From assembly GCF_001665625.1 (NCBI RefSeq), contig NZ_LZSY01000169.1:1-52923 (forward strand): DNA of 52,923 nucleotides. Direction: 5' to 3'. The translations under genes were made by a program, and so were the position numbers. This DNA comes from Mycolicibacterium peregrinum. Its GTDB lineage: Bacteria; Actinomycetota; Actinomycetes; Mycobacteriales; Mycobacteriaceae. The notes beneath the pieces were generated by a model, which was not told the origin of the DNA, did no database searches, and saw nothing but the letters and a program-made list of their open reading frames with translations. Positions 43,613 to 52,474 of the stretch are shown piece after piece (position 1 is the first letter of the stretch; each line of letters opens with the position of its first letter).

Positions 43613-44584
43613 CTAATGCGGCGGCCGGAAGGGGTCGGCCAGCCGGTTCATCCCCGCTGCCCGCCCCTTGCCCGCGATCACCAAAGCCATCTTGCGGCTG
43701 GCCTCGTCGATCATCTCGTCGCCGAGCATCACCGCTCCCCTGGCCCCGCCGGCCTGCGAGGTGTGCCACTCGTAGGCGTCCAGGATCAGCTCGGCGTGAT
43801 CGTAATCGGCCTGGCGAGGACTGAAGATCTCGTTGCCCGCCTCGATCTGGTCCGGGTGCAGCACCCACTTGCCGTCGTAACCCAGTGCCGCTGAGCGGCC
43901 GGCCACCCGGCGGAACCCGTCCACGTCGCGCACCTTCACATACGGCCCGTCGATCGCGTTGATCCCGCGGTTGCGCGCGGCGATCAGGATGCGCATCAGC
44001 ACGTGGTGATGGGCGTCGCCGATGTCGTACCCGTCGGGCTGCCCGCCGACCTCCAGAGTGCGCATGTTGAGGCTGGCCGCCATGTCCCCGGGTCCCAGCA
44101 CCAGCGCGCACACCCGCGGGCCGGCTGCGATCGCGTCGACGTTGGTCAGTCCCTGCGCGTTCTCGATCTGCGCCTCGATCCCGATCCGGCCGGGTTCCAG
44201 CCCATGGGTGACCTCCAGCTGGGTGAGCAGCAGATCCAGCGCCTGCACGTGGGCCACCTCGGTCACCTTGGGCAACACGATGAGATCGATGGACGCCCCC
44301 GCTGATGCCACAGTGGACACCACCTCGATCACGTCGGCGTAGGTCCATGGGGTGGTCCAGTCGTTGACCCGTACCCCACGCAGCTGGCCTGCCCAGCCGT
44401 CACCGGCCAGTGCCGCCGCCACCTGTGCGCGGGCCGACGCCTTGGCCTCGGGGGCGACCGCGTCCTCGAGATCGAGGAACACCTCGTCAGCAGGCAGCGC
44501 TTTGGCCTTCTCGATCATCTTCAGGCTGCTGCCCGGAACCGAGAGGCACGTTCTGCGGGGTCGATACGTGTTCTCCACGACCAC
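43613..44584 (-). CDS. HpcH/HpaI aldolase / citrate-lyase-beta-like CoA-ester lyase
   Basis: A protein of 323 residues of the CitE-like family: RRTCLSVPGSSLKMIEKAKA, DEVFLDLEDAVAPEAKA (metal-binding Asp/Glu), IDLIVLPKVTEVAHVQALD, GIEAQIENAQGLTNVDAIA (Glu) and GYDGKWVLHPDQIEAGNEIF. It probably cleaves or hydrolyses a malyl- or citramalyl-CoA-type ester. GTG 44584 is preferred because AAAGGG lies 8 nt upstream; the longer ATG 44605 would overlap the divergent gene's ATG. It may be regulated apart from its neighbours. Confidence 0.83.
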   Translation of the reverse strand: MVVENTYRPRRTCLSVPGSSLKMIEKAKALPADEVFLDLEDAVAPEAKASARAQVAAALAGDGWAGQLRGVRVNDWTTPWTYADVIEVVSTVASAGASIDLIVLPKVTEVAHVQALDLLLTQLEVTHGLEPGRIGIEAQIENAQGLTNVDAIAAGPRVCALVLGPGDMAASLNMRTLEVGGQPDGYDIGDAHHHVLMRILIAARNRGINAIDGPYVKVRDVDGFRRVAGRSAALGYDGKWVLHPDQIEAGNEIFSPRQADYDHAELILDAYEWHTSQAGGARGAVMLGDEMIDEASRKMALVIAGKGRAAGMNRLADPFRPPH

Positions 44585-44603
44585 AGTCTCTACCCTTTGA
44601 CTC

Positions 44604-45890
44604 ATGGCGGCGGTGAACAGGGTCTACGCGGCCCGGCTGGCGGGGATGGTCGTGCTGGGCCCCGACGGGGAGTCCATCGGCCGTGTCCGCGACGTGGTGA
44701 TCAGCATCAGCATCGTCCGGCAGCAGCCGCGTGTTCTCGGCCTGGTGGTCGAATTGCTCACCCGACGAAGGATTTTCGTTCCGATTCTGCGGGTCACCGC
44801 GATCGAACCCGGTTCGGTGACGCTGGCCACCGGTAGCGTGTCGCTGCGCCGGTTCGCGCAGCGCCCCGGCGAGGTGCTGGTTCTGGGCCAGGTACTCGAA
44901 ACCCGGGTGCGGGTCGACGATCCCGATCTGGAGCAACTGGCCGGAATCGACGTCGTGGTAGTCGATCTGGGCATCGAGCAGACCCGGACCCGCGACTGGG
45001 TGGTGACCCGGGTGGCGGTGCGTCCGCAACGACGCCTCGGCCGGCGCACCAACATCCACGTCGTCGAGTGGCAGAACGTGCACGGCCTGACGCCGTCCGG
45101 CCTGGCGATGCCCGACCAGGGGGTGGCCTCGCTGCTCGAGCAGTTCGAGGGACAACGACCCATCGAGGTGGCCGAGGCCCTCCGCGAACTGCCGACCAAG
45201 CGGCGCTACGAGCTGTACCGGGCGTTCGACGACGAGCGGCTGGCCGACGTGTTGCAAGAGCTCCCCGAAGATGAGCAGGCCGCGGTGCTGCGCCAGCTGA
45301 ACACCGAACGCGCCGCCGACGTCCTGGAGGCGATGGACCCCGACGACGCCGCCGACGTGCTGGGTTCGATGACCCCGGCCGATGCCGAGACCCTGCTGCG
45401 CAAGATGGACCCCGAGGATTCCGAGGATGTGCGACGGCTGCTGGCCCACTCACCCGACACCGCAGGTGGTCTGATGACCAGCGAACCAGTGGTCCTGGCG
45501 CCCGACACCACTGTCGCCGAGGCGTTGGCGCGAATCCGCGACCCCGACCTCACGCCGGCCCTGGCCTCGATGGTCTTCGTCACGCGGCCACCCAGCGCCA
45601 CCCCGACCGGGCAGTACCTGGGCTGCGTCCACCTGCAACGGTTGCTACGAGAACCGCCGGCGGCCCTGGTCAGCGGTATCGCCGATACGGATTTGCCCAG
45701 CCTGAGCCCGGCCGATTCACTGGCCGCGGTGACCCGCTACTTCGCCGCGTACAACCTGGTGTGCGGCCCCGTCGTCGATGAGGAGAACCACCTCTTGGGG
45801 GCGGTGTCGGTCGACGACGTGCTCGACCACATGCTGCCCGACGACTGGCGTGAACGTGACGAGCCTGAGCTCCCGGTGGCGGGCTCATGA
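44604..45890 (+). CDS. MgtE-N/CBS domain soluble protein (Rv1232c homologue)
   Basis: A protein of 428 residues. Two PRC-barrel-like units at the N-terminus (RLAGMVVLGPDGESIGRVRD; ETRVRVDDPDLEQLAGIDVV) precede an MgtE N-domain of helical repeats (LADVLQELPEDEQAAVLRQL, ADVLEAMDPDDAADVLGSM) and a CBS pair (LMTSEPVVLAPDTTVAEAL; LLGAVSVDDVLDHMLP). The MgtE channel helices are missing, so it is likely a magnesium or nucleotide sensor rather than a channel. ATG 44604 follows TACCCT (44591-44596) by 7 nt (leaderless). It overlaps the DUF1003 gene by 4 bp. Confidence 0.85.
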   Translation: MAAVNRVYAARLAGMVVLGPDGESIGRVRDVVISISIVRQQPRVLGLVVELLTRRRIFVPILRVTAIEPGSVTLATGSVSLRRFAQRPGEVLVLGQVLETRVRVDDPDLEQLAGIDVVVVDLGIEQTRTRDWVVTRVAVRPQRRLGRRTNIHVVEWQNVHGLTPSGLAMPDQGVASLLEQFEGQRPIEVAEALRELPTKRRYELYRAFDDERLADVLQELPEDEQAAVLRQLNTERAADVLEAMDPDDAADVLGSMTPADAETLLRKMDPEDSEDVRRLLAHSPDTAGGLMTSEPVVLAPDTTVAEALARIRDPDLTPALASMVFVTRPPSATPTGQYLGCVHLQRLLREPPAALVSGIADTDLPSLSPADSLAAVTRYFAAYNLVCGPVVDEENHLLGAVSVDDVLDHMLPDDWRERDEPELPVAGS

Positions 45891-46432
45891 GCGAAACCTC
45901 GGCGCGTCAGCGGCTGGACACCCCGCGCGCGACCCGCGGCTTCGGGCTGCACGTCGACATCGAGGCGGTGGGCGCGTTCAGCGAGTCGATCGCGCGTTTC
46001 CTCGGCACCGGGCGCTACCTGGCCATTCAGACCATCGTGGTGCTGGTCTGGATCGCCCTCAACATCGGCGTCTTCACCTTCCAATGGGACCCGTACCCGT
46101 TCATCCTGCTCAACCTGGCGTTCTCGACTCAGGCCGCGTATGCCGCCCCGCTCATCCTGCTGGCCCAGAACCGGCAGGAGAACCGGGACCGGGTCTCCCT
46201 CGAGGAAGACCGGCGCCGGGCCGAACAGACCAAGGCCGACACCGAGTACCTGGCCAGGGAACTGGCGTCGCTGCGGTTGGCGGTCGGCGAGGTTGCCACC
46301 CGCGACTACCTGCGCCGCGAGTTGGAAGAACTGCGTGACCTGATCACCGAGATCACCTTGCCCGCCGACGGCGACCGGGCGAACCCGAGCAAATCCGACG
46401 GGGGTGAACGCCGGTCCAAACGCGGTGGTTAA
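45887..46432 (+). CDS. DUF1003 membrane protein (Rv1231c homologue)
   Basis: A protein of 181 residues. DUF1003 has two helices (YLAIQTIVVLVWIALNIGVF, then FILLNLAFSTQAAYAAPLIL with QNRQENRDR) followed by a charged coiled-coil (EEDRRRAEQTKADTEYLARE). The function is unknown; the domain often travels with MgtE-like proteins. Its ATG overlaps the stop of the MgtE-like gene (ATGA), so the two products are made together and probably interact. Confidence 0.87.
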   Translation: MSETSARQRLDTPRATRGFGLHVDIEAVGAFSESIARFLGTGRYLAIQTIVVLVWIALNIGVFTFQWDPYPFILLNLAFSTQAAYAAPLILLAQNRQENRDRVSLEEDRRRAEQTKADTEYLARELASLRLAVGEVATRDYLRRELEELRDLITEITLPADGDRANPSKSDGGERRSKRGG

Positions 46433-46554
46433 TCTCGCTGTCGACCATTGTCGTAACACCGGAAACCGGGACTATGTATGGTGACTTGGTTCACAACATG
46501 GTATTTGGCCAAAGCTGACCTAAGGACAGGCAATTGCGCGTAGGGGGAGGAGCG

Positions 46555-47874
46555 GTGTTCGAGACCGCTCGGCGCCGTATGAGCCAGCTCATGCGCTCAC
46601 CTGTGCTCGGCGTCGCCGTCCTGGCTCCCATCGTTCTGGTCGCCGGCGCCGGGTCTTCCGCATCTGACGTCGACATGTCCGATACCGCGGTCACGCCGCT
46701 GGCCGCGGTGCAGCCGCAGATCGACCGCTCGGGCCCCGCGGTGGTCGCCGCGGCCAGGCCCCCCACGAACTTCCGCATCAAGGCGATGACCACGATCTCG
46801 GCTCCCCCGCCCGCTTTCGTCGTCAATACCCCTGGTGCCCTTGGCATTCCGGGTACGTCACTGAAGGCGTACCGCAATGCCGAACGGATGATGGCCGCGG
46901 CCTACCCCGGTTGCGGGATCAGCTGGAACCTGCTGGCCGGCATCGGCCGGATCGAGTCGGGGCACGCCAACGGCGGCGCCACCGATGCCCGCGGCACCGC
47001 GGTGCGGCCGATCTACGGTCCCGCCCTCGACGGCACCCTGCCGGGCAACGAGATCATCGTCCAGAGCGCTCAGGCCGGGCGGATCTCCTATGTCCGGGCG
47101 ATGGGGCCGATGCAGTTCCTGCCCGGAACCTGGGCCCGCTATGCCTCCGACGGGGACGGTGACGGCAAGGCCGACGTGCAGAACGTGTTCGATTCGGCGC
47201 TGGCCGCCGCCCGCTACCTGTGCAGCGGCGGGCTCAACCTGCGGGAACAGTCCCAGGTCATGACCGCCATCCTCCGGTACAACAACTCGGTGGCCTACGC
47301 CCGCAACGTGTTGGGCTGGGCCGCCGCGTATGCCACGGGCGTGGTGCCGGTCGACCTGCCGGAGATCACCGGGTCCATTCCGCCGATCGGTGATTCGCAT
47401 CTGGACAATCCCGAGGGCCTCGGACCGGGCCTGCCGGCCGATGCCACCGGGCTGCCCGCTGGCGATCCGCTGGCTCTGATCCCGCTGCTCAACCGCAATG
47501 AGACCGGCACACAGAACGTCCCGGGATTCGCGCCCGGGCAGGTGCTCGGCCCGCTGCCCGGCCCGGCCCAGGCCATCCCGTCCGAGACGCCCGCCGCCCC
47601 GCCGCCGTGGGTCCCGCCCTGGGAGCAGCCGCGCCAGCCCGCATGCGTGGTGTTCTGCCTGGGCGAGCAGGCTCCCCCGCCGGCTCCGGCGCCGCCGCTG
47701 GGGCCGCCCCCCGCTCCAGGACCGGGGCCGGTCCCCGCTCCGCAGCTGGCGCCCCCGCCGGGACCGTTGCCTGGCGCGCCGGTCGGCCCACCGATCGAGG
47801 CCGCGCCTGCCGCACCGGCACTTGTCGGGCCGGCACCCGGACCCGCGCCGGGACCGGCACCGGGTCCGGCCTGA
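46555..47874 (+). CDS. Lytic murein transglycosylase (SLT_2/MltB-like, Rv1230c homologue)
   Basis: A protein of 439 residues. An N-terminal helix (SPVLGVAVLAPIVLVAGAGS) acts as signal or anchor. The catalytic domain has SWNLLAGIGRIESGHANGG (catalytic Glu in RIESGH), RAMGPMQFLPGTWARYASDG, DVQNVFDSALAAARYLCSGG and AILRYNNSVAYARNVLGWAA. A long Pro/Ala/Gly-rich tail ends the protein. It cleaves peptidoglycan glycan strands. GTG 46555 follows GGAGG at 46546-46550; TTG 46534 and ATG 46579 are alternatives. It lies in a co-directional run with mrp. Confidence 0.88.
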   Translation: MFETARRRMSQLMRSPVLGVAVLAPIVLVAGAGSSASDVDMSDTAVTPLAAVQPQIDRSGPAVVAAARPPTNFRIKAMTTISAPPPAFVVNTPGALGIPGTSLKAYRNAERMMAAAYPGCGISWNLLAGIGRIESGHANGGATDARGTAVRPIYGPALDGTLPGNEIIVQSAQAGRISYVRAMGPMQFLPGTWARYASDGDGDGKADVQNVFDSALAAARYLCSGGLNLREQSQVMTAILRYNNSVAYARNVLGWAAAYATGVVPVDLPEITGSIPPIGDSHLDNPEGLGPGLPADATGLPAGDPLALIPLLNRNETGTQNVPGFAPGQVLGPLPGPAQAIPSETPAAPPPWVPPWEQPRQPACVVFCLGEQAPPPAPAPPLGPPPAPGPGPVPAPQLAPPPGPLPGAPVGPPIEAAPAAPALVGPAPGPAPGPAPGPA

Positions 47875-47923
47875 TGCTGGCCTGAATCCAGGTCGCGGTG
47901 CCGCCGCCGTAGACTCAGCGGTG

Positions 47924-49066
47924 ATGTCCGAATCTGCCACTGAGCTGCAATCCGCAGTTCGCGCTGCGCTGGCCAAGGTGATCGACCCCGAATTGCGGAA
48001 GCCGATCACCGAACTCGGCATGGTCAAGAACATCTCGATCGATGCCGACCACGGCGTCCACGTCGAGATCTACCTGACCACCGCGGCCTGCCCGAAGAAG
48101 ACCGAGATCGCCGACCTCGTGACGGCCGCCGCCACCGATGTGCCGGGCACCGGCGCGGTCAAGGTGAGCCTGGACGTGATGAACGACGAGCAGCGCGCCG
48201 AACTGCGCACGCTGCTGCGTGGCGATTCCCGCGAACCGGTGATCCCCTTCGCCCAGCCCAACTCCCTGACCCGGGTCTACGCGGTCGCCTCCGGGAAGGG
48301 CGGCGTGGGCAAGTCCAGCGTGACGGTCAACCTGGCCGCGGCGATGGCCGCCCGCGGTCTGTCCGTCGGTCTGCTGGATGCCGACATCTACGGCCATTCG
48401 GTACCGCGCATGATGGGCACCAACGACCGGCCCACCCAGGTCGACTCGATGATCCTGCCGCCGATCGCCCACGACGTGAAGGTCATCTCGATCGCCATGT
48501 TCACACAGGGCAACACGCCCGTGGTGTGGCGTGGGCCGATGCTGCACCGAGCCCTGCAACAGTTCCTGGCCGACGTCTACTGGGGCGATCTGGACGTGCT
48601 GCTGCTCGATCTGCCGCCCGGCACCGGCGATATCGCAATCTCGGTGGCCCAGTTGATCCCCGGCGCGGAGATCCTGGTGGTGACCACTCCGCAGATGGCT
48701 GCCGCCGAGGTGGCCGAGCGCGCCGGCGCGATCGCCCTGCAGACCCGTCAGCGCATCGCCGGCGTGGTCGAGAACATGTCCGGTCTGCAGATGCCCGACG
48801 GCACCGTCATGCAGCTGTTCGGTGAGGGCGGCGGCCGTCAGGTCGCGGAGTCGCTCACCCGCTCGGTCGGCGCCGAGGTCCCGCTGCTGGGCCAGGTCCC
48901 GCTGGACCCGGCGCTCGTGGCAGCCGGGGACTCCGGAGTTCCGCTCGTCCTGTCGGCGCCCGAATCAGCGGCCGGTGCCGAGCTGCGCAAGATCGCCGAC
49001 GGACTGTCGGCCCGCAAGCGGGGCCTGGCCGGGATGTCGCTGGGTCTGGATACCGCGCGCCGCTAG
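47924..49066 (+). CDS. mrp: Mrp-type P-loop ATPase, Fe-S cluster carrier
   Basis: A protein of 380 residues. An N-terminal MIP18/DUF59 domain (ALAKVIDPELRKPITELGMV, LTTAACPKK) is followed by the Mrp ATPase: VASGKGGVGKSSVTVNLAAA (deviant Walker A), LLDADIYGHSVPRMMG and LLLDLPPGTGDIAISVAQL. The C-terminal CxxC of many Mrp proteins is not seen. It carries or inserts Fe-S clusters. ATG 47924 (or GTG 47921) lies 5-8 nt after TAGACT (47910-47915), suggesting a leaderless mRNA. Its stop shares a CTAG with convergent tatB. Confidence 0.94.
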   Translation: MSESATELQSAVRAALAKVIDPELRKPITELGMVKNISIDADHGVHVEIYLTTAACPKKTEIADLVTAAATDVPGTGAVKVSLDVMNDEQRAELRTLLRGDSREPVIPFAQPNSLTRVYAVASGKGGVGKSSVTVNLAAAMAARGLSVGLLDADIYGHSVPRMMGTNDRPTQVDSMILPPIAHDVKVISIAMFTQGNTPVVWRGPMLHRALQQFLADVYWGDLDVLLLDLPPGTGDIAISVAQLIPGAEILVVTTPQMAAAEVAERAGAIALQTRQRIAGVVENMSGLQMPDGTVMQLFGEGGGRQVAESLTRSVGAEVPLLGQVPLDPALVAAGDSGVPLVLSAPESAAGAELRKIADGLSARKRGLAGMSLGLDTARR

Positions 49067-49467
49067 GTGGCGTCGGGGTCGAACGTCGTGCCGGCCGCCT
49101 TGTCTACCGGCTTGCTGTCGATCTCACCGGCCGGCTTGTCGCCCGGGACCGACGGCTGCTGATTCTTACTGTCGTCGAACGCCCCGGTGAGGAACGAGTC
49201 GTCGCCGTCGAGCAGATGCTTGGTGAGCGCGGCCCGCGGCGTCATGCCGCGCAGCTTCTGCAACTCGGCCAGGGGCTGCCGCAGATCGTCGAACTCCGGG
49301 CCCAGGTCTTCGCGCAGCTGGCTGGTGGCACCGCTGACATAGTCGCGTGCCTGACGCAGGGCGCCGGAGGTCCACCGGATGGCACCGGGCAGGCGCTCAG
49401 GCCCCAGGATCACCAGACCGGCGATCACCAGGACCAGCATCTCCCCCCATCCGATGTTCGCGAACAT
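49063..49467 (-). CDS. tatB: Twin-arginine translocase subunit TatB
   Basis: A protein of 134 residues. The N-terminal helix MFANIGWGEMLVLVIAGLVI carries the conserved Glu (GWGE), followed by LGPERLP, an amphipathic helix (AIRWTSGALRQARDYVSGAT) and a hydrophilic tail. TatB joins TatC in the signal-peptide receptor for folded proteins. ATG 49467 lies 2 nt after the htrA stop, so it is co-transcribed with htrA, as in M. tuberculosis. Confidence 0.94.
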   Translation of the reverse strand: MFANIGWGEMLVLVIAGLVILGPERLPGAIRWTSGALRQARDYVSGATSQLREDLGPEFDDLRQPLAELQKLRGMTPRAALTKHLLDGDDSFLTGAFDDSKNQQPSVPGDKPAGEIDSKPVDKAAGTTFDPDAT

Positions 49468-49469
49468 CG

Positions 49470-50966
49470 CTACTGCGCTTTTTGATCGTCGCCGATCGGC
49501 GTGACCATGAAGGTCATGGGCCGACCGTCGCGGAGCACCTCGATCGGGGCTTCCTGCCCGATGTGGAGCTGACGCACCGCGACCACCATCTCGTCGGCGT
49601 CGGCAACCTTGCGGTCCCCGACCTTCACCACCACGTCGTTCTCCAGAATGCCGGCCTTGTCGGCCGGGCCACCGGCGTTGACGTTGCGGACCTGCGCACC
49701 GGAGGCCACGCTGTTGCTCACTGTGACGGCGCTGAGCAACAGCGTCGGATGCGCGACCTTGCCGTCCTTGATCAGGTTCTCGACGACCTGCTTGACCTCG
49801 TTGACCGGGATGGCGAAACCGAGGCCACTGGCGCTGTCCGACAGGGACTTTCCGGCCGTGTTGATGCCGATCACCTCGGAGGACATGTTGATCAGCGGGC
49901 CACCGGAGTTGCCGTGGTTGATGGAGGCATCGGTCTGAAGGCCGTCGATCACCGTGTCGGTGTCCGACCCTTCGCCCGACAGGGGCACCGGCCGGTGCAG
50001 CGCGCTGATGATGCCGTGGGTGACCGTGCTGCGCAGACCCAGCGGGGCGCCGGCCGCGATGACTTCCTCACCGACGCGCACCTTCTCGGAATCGCCCATC
50101 CGCGCCACGACGAGATTGTCGACGTTGTCGACCTTGAGTACCGCCAGGTCGGTCTTGGGGTCGCGACCGACCAGGTTGGCCGGCACTTCCTTGCCGTCGT
50201 TGAAGACCACGGTGATCTGGTAGTCGGCGGGCTTGCTTGCCGCATCGGAGATCACGTGGTTGTTGGTGACGATGTAGCCCTTGCCGTCGACCACGACGCC
50301 GGAGCCCTGCGAGCCCTCGGTCTTGCTCTTGGCCTCGATGGTCACCACCGAGTCCTCGACCGCTGCGGCCACCGTGGCGAACCGGCCGGCGTCCGGGGAC
50401 GGCAGGTCACCGGTCTCCAGTGTCACCTTCGAGGTGGTGAAGGCCTGCACGGTACCTGCGGTCTTCTGCCCGACCCAGCCACCGATCGCGCCGACCATGA
50501 GCGTGATCAGGAGCAACACGACCAGCGCGAGCCACGACACGCGGCCGCCGAACAGCACTTCGCGGGCACCCAGCTTGCCGATCGGCGCAGGCACGATCAC
50601 CGGAGCGGCCGGTGCCTGCGCGGGCGTGCCCAGCGCCGGGACGGCGCCCGGGTTGCGCCATGGGTCGTCGAAGTCGTCTTCACCTGCGGTCCGCTCGGCC
50701 TCGAGTGCCCCGGCGTCGGTGGGGTGCCGCTGCAGCGAGTCACCGCCGGCGGAGGGTCGACTGAAGGCCTCGGCCAGCACGGGATCCGGCGGGAGGTCCT
50801 TGGGGGCGTACTCGCCCTGGTCCTGGTACTTCTCTGCACCGAGGAACGAGCCGTCCACACCGGCGGGACGGCCGAACGTGCGCTGCGACAACTGGTCGAC
50901 GGGTGGCCGCTCGACAGGGCGCGGTTCCAGACGGCCGCTCTCGTCGGACTGGTCCTGATTGGTCAC
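49470..50966 (-). CDS. htrA: HtrA/DegP-type serine protease
   Basis: A protein of 498 residues. Residues 1-140 are a hydrophilic cytoplasmic segment; a single helix at ~145-166 (LALVVLLLITLMVGAIGGWV) anchors it. The trypsin-like triad is His in YIVTNNHVISD, Asp in PKTDLAVLKV and Ser in NHGNSGGPLINM; a PDZ domain (GGPADKAGILENDVVVKVGD) follows. It degrades or controls envelope proteins and is essential in mycobacteria. It belongs to the sigE-rseA-htrA-tatB stress block. Confidence 0.95.
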   Translation of the reverse strand: MTNQDQSDESGRLEPRPVERPPVDQLSQRTFGRPAGVDGSFLGAEKYQDQGEYAPKDLPPDPVLAEAFSRPSAGGDSLQRHPTDAGALEAERTAGEDDFDDPWRNPGAVPALGTPAQAPAAPVIVPAPIGKLGAREVLFGGRVSWLALVVLLLITLMVGAIGGWVGQKTAGTVQAFTTSKVTLETGDLPSPDAGRFATVAAAVEDSVVTIEAKSKTEGSQGSGVVVDGKGYIVTNNHVISDAASKPADYQITVVFNDGKEVPANLVGRDPKTDLAVLKVDNVDNLVVARMGDSEKVRVGEEVIAAGAPLGLRSTVTHGIISALHRPVPLSGEGSDTDTVIDGLQTDASINHGNSGGPLINMSSEVIGINTAGKSLSDSASGLGFAIPVNEVKQVVENLIKDGKVAHPTLLLSAVTVSNSVASGAQVRNVNAGGPADKAGILENDVVVKVGDRKVADADEMVVAVRQLHIGQEAPIEVLRDGRPMTFMVTPIGDDQKAQ

Positions 50967-51044
50967 CGGTGTATCACTCTCTATCGGAGCGCCCGCCCCA
51001 GCCAGATAGGCCGACGCCGGTCACTGATCGCCTTGTGGTCCAGC

Positions 51045-51443
51045 CTACCGGCGCTTACGCCGACTCCGCGTCGGGTCATCAGCAAACTGAGGCTGTTCGT
51101 CGACGTCAGCCGGGGGCTGCGGACTGTGGTGCGGAATCTGCGACAACAGTCCCAACAGGGAATTCGGAATGGCTATCGGACAGGAATCCCGCAATGCGGC
51201 CCGGGCCTGACCCTGGGCATCGACCTCGGCCGCGCAGTCCGGGCACAGGGACAGGTGGTGCGCGGCCCGCAGATGCGCACTCATCCTCAGCTCACCGTCG
51301 ACGAAGGCCGCGATGGCCTCGGTCGACAGGTGTTCGGTGGAACCGAACTGTCGAGGTGCACCTACCGGTGCATCGCTCTGGGAGGCGAACTGCGCAGGCA
51401 ACCAGGAGAATGCGCGACGGAACACGTGTCCCGGGTCGACCAT
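51045..51443 (-). CDS. rseA: Anti-sigma-E factor RseA
   Basis: A protein of 132 residues. The zinc-binding anti-sigma motif is HHLSLCPDC (HxxxCxxC) within MSAHLRAAHHLSL..., preceded by FSWLPAQFASQSDAPVGAP and STEAIAAFVDGEL, conserved with Rv1222. No membrane helix is present; RseA is a cytoplasmic or membrane-associated inhibitor released by oxidation or by PknB-triggered ClpC1P2 degradation. ATG 51443 is chosen because GGGAGGAG lies about 7 nt upstream. A GTG at 51521 overlapping the sigE stop would add 26 residues that do not match the family. Confidence 0.92.
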   Translation of the reverse strand: MVDPGHVFRRAFSWLPAQFASQSDAPVGAPRQFGSTEHLSTEAIAAFVDGELRMSAHLRAAHHLSLCPDCAAEVDAQGQARAALRDSCPIAIPNSLLGLLSQIPHHSPQPPADVDEQPQFADDPTRSRRKRR

Positions 51444-51520
51444 CGCCCAGCTCCTCCCGCCATGACCAAATGTCCTGACCCGAATGTAGCGCGACCGGGC
51501 GCGCCGAACACCAACCACCA

Positions 51521-52300
51521 CTAGGCGGATTTGGCGGTTTCCGGCGAGTGCTTCGCCAGGTACTCGCGCAAGGCCTGCCGACCGCGGTGAATGCGGCTGC
51601 GGACGGTACCGAGCTTCACACCCAGCGTGGCGCCGATTTCTTCGTAGGACAGACCCTCGATGTCACACAGGACCACGGCGGCGCGGAACTCCGGCGCCAG
51701 CGAGTCCAGCGCGGCCTGCAGATCGGCTCCCAACCGCGAGTCGTGGTAGATCTGCTCAGGGTTCGGATCGTCGGCCGGCACGCGGTCGTAGTCCTCGGGC
51801 AGCGCTTCCATGCGGATGCGGCCACGACGACGGACCATGTCCAGGAACAGGTTGGTGGTGATGCGGTGCAACCACCCCTCGAACGTTCCCGGCTGGTAGT
51901 TCTGCACGGAGCGGAACACCCGGATGAAGGTCTCCTGGGTCAGGTCCTCGGCGTCGTGCTGGTTACCCGAGAGGCGATAGGCCAGCCGGTATACCCGGTC
52001 CGCGTGTTGACGCACCAGTTCGTCCCATGACGGCATGGCAGCCTGATCGCCGGTGGCGTCGAACACGGCGGTGCCGGTCAACTCATCAGACGGCTCCACC
52101 CATTCGCCTGCGGTGAATTGCTCCAGGTGGGCCATGGTCACCGGGGCGGCCTGGGTGGCGGGGTTCGAGGTAACAGCGTTCGCGCTCGTCGGATCCTCCT
52201 GATCACAGTTTTCACTCAGCTCAACACGACTGATGACTTCGCTATTCCGATTGCTGTCCTGGTTGTGCTGGGCAGTGCGCCAGCGGGCGCCGTGTTCCAT
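51521..52300 (-). CDS. sigE: ECF sigma factor SigE
   Basis: A protein of 259 residues. Sigma region 2 starts at residue 89 (MPSWDELVRQHADRVYRLAY, DAEDLTQETFIRVFRSVQNY) and region 4 ends the protein (LSYEEIGATLGVKLGTVRSR, RIHRGRQALREYL); both are nearly identical to M. tuberculosis SigE. It directs the response to envelope stress, detergents and low pH. The N-terminal ~85 residues are poorly conserved. Internal starts exist, for example ATG 52135 (residue 56), and mycobacterial sigE is known to use several starts. Confidence 0.96.
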   Translation of the reverse strand: MEHGARWRTAQHNQDSNRNSEVISRVELSENCDQEDPTSANAVTSNPATQAAPVTMAHLEQFTAGEWVEPSDELTGTAVFDATGDQAAMPSWDELVRQHADRVYRLAYRLSGNQHDAEDLTQETFIRVFRSVQNYQPGTFEGWLHRITTNLFLDMVRRRGRIRMEALPEDYDRVPADDPNPEQIYHDSRLGADLQAALDSLAPEFRAAVVLCDIEGLSYEEIGATLGVKLGTVRSRIHRGRQALREYLAKHSPETAKSA

Positions 52301-52344
52301 GCGGATACCGTTCCTGATCCCGGTGTGGCGGGCATATGAGCAAT

Positions 52345-52360
52345 CTGAACTTTCCCTGAG
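52345..52360 (-). promoter_or_regulatory. MprA-box-like direct repeat upstream of sigE
   Basis: On the minus strand CTCAGGGAAAGTTCAG contains CTCAG and TTCAG spaced one helical turn (11 bp) apart, about 45-60 nt before the sigE ATG. MprA is known to bind loosely conserved direct repeats upstream of mycobacterial sigE; assignment here is by resemblance only. Confidence 0.4.
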
Positions 52361-52474
52361 AAAGCCGACGATACGTCCGGTTACCTGCGCAGACCAGCGA
52401 ATTTTCAGTGGTGATACCTACCACCCACGGGCGTGTCGCGACGGTGCCCCCGGCCTCTGGCCTACGCTGCGGGC

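Noticed and set aside
46433..46554. MtrA or SigE promoter before the lytic transglycosylase gene
   Set aside because: GTAACA- and GGAAAC-like words occur but neither the repeat spacing nor a matching -10 could be supported.
51444..51521. N-terminal extension of rseA to the GTG overlapping the sigE stop
   Set aside because: The extra 26 residues do not match RseA and the ATG at 51443 has a strong Shine-Dalgarno.
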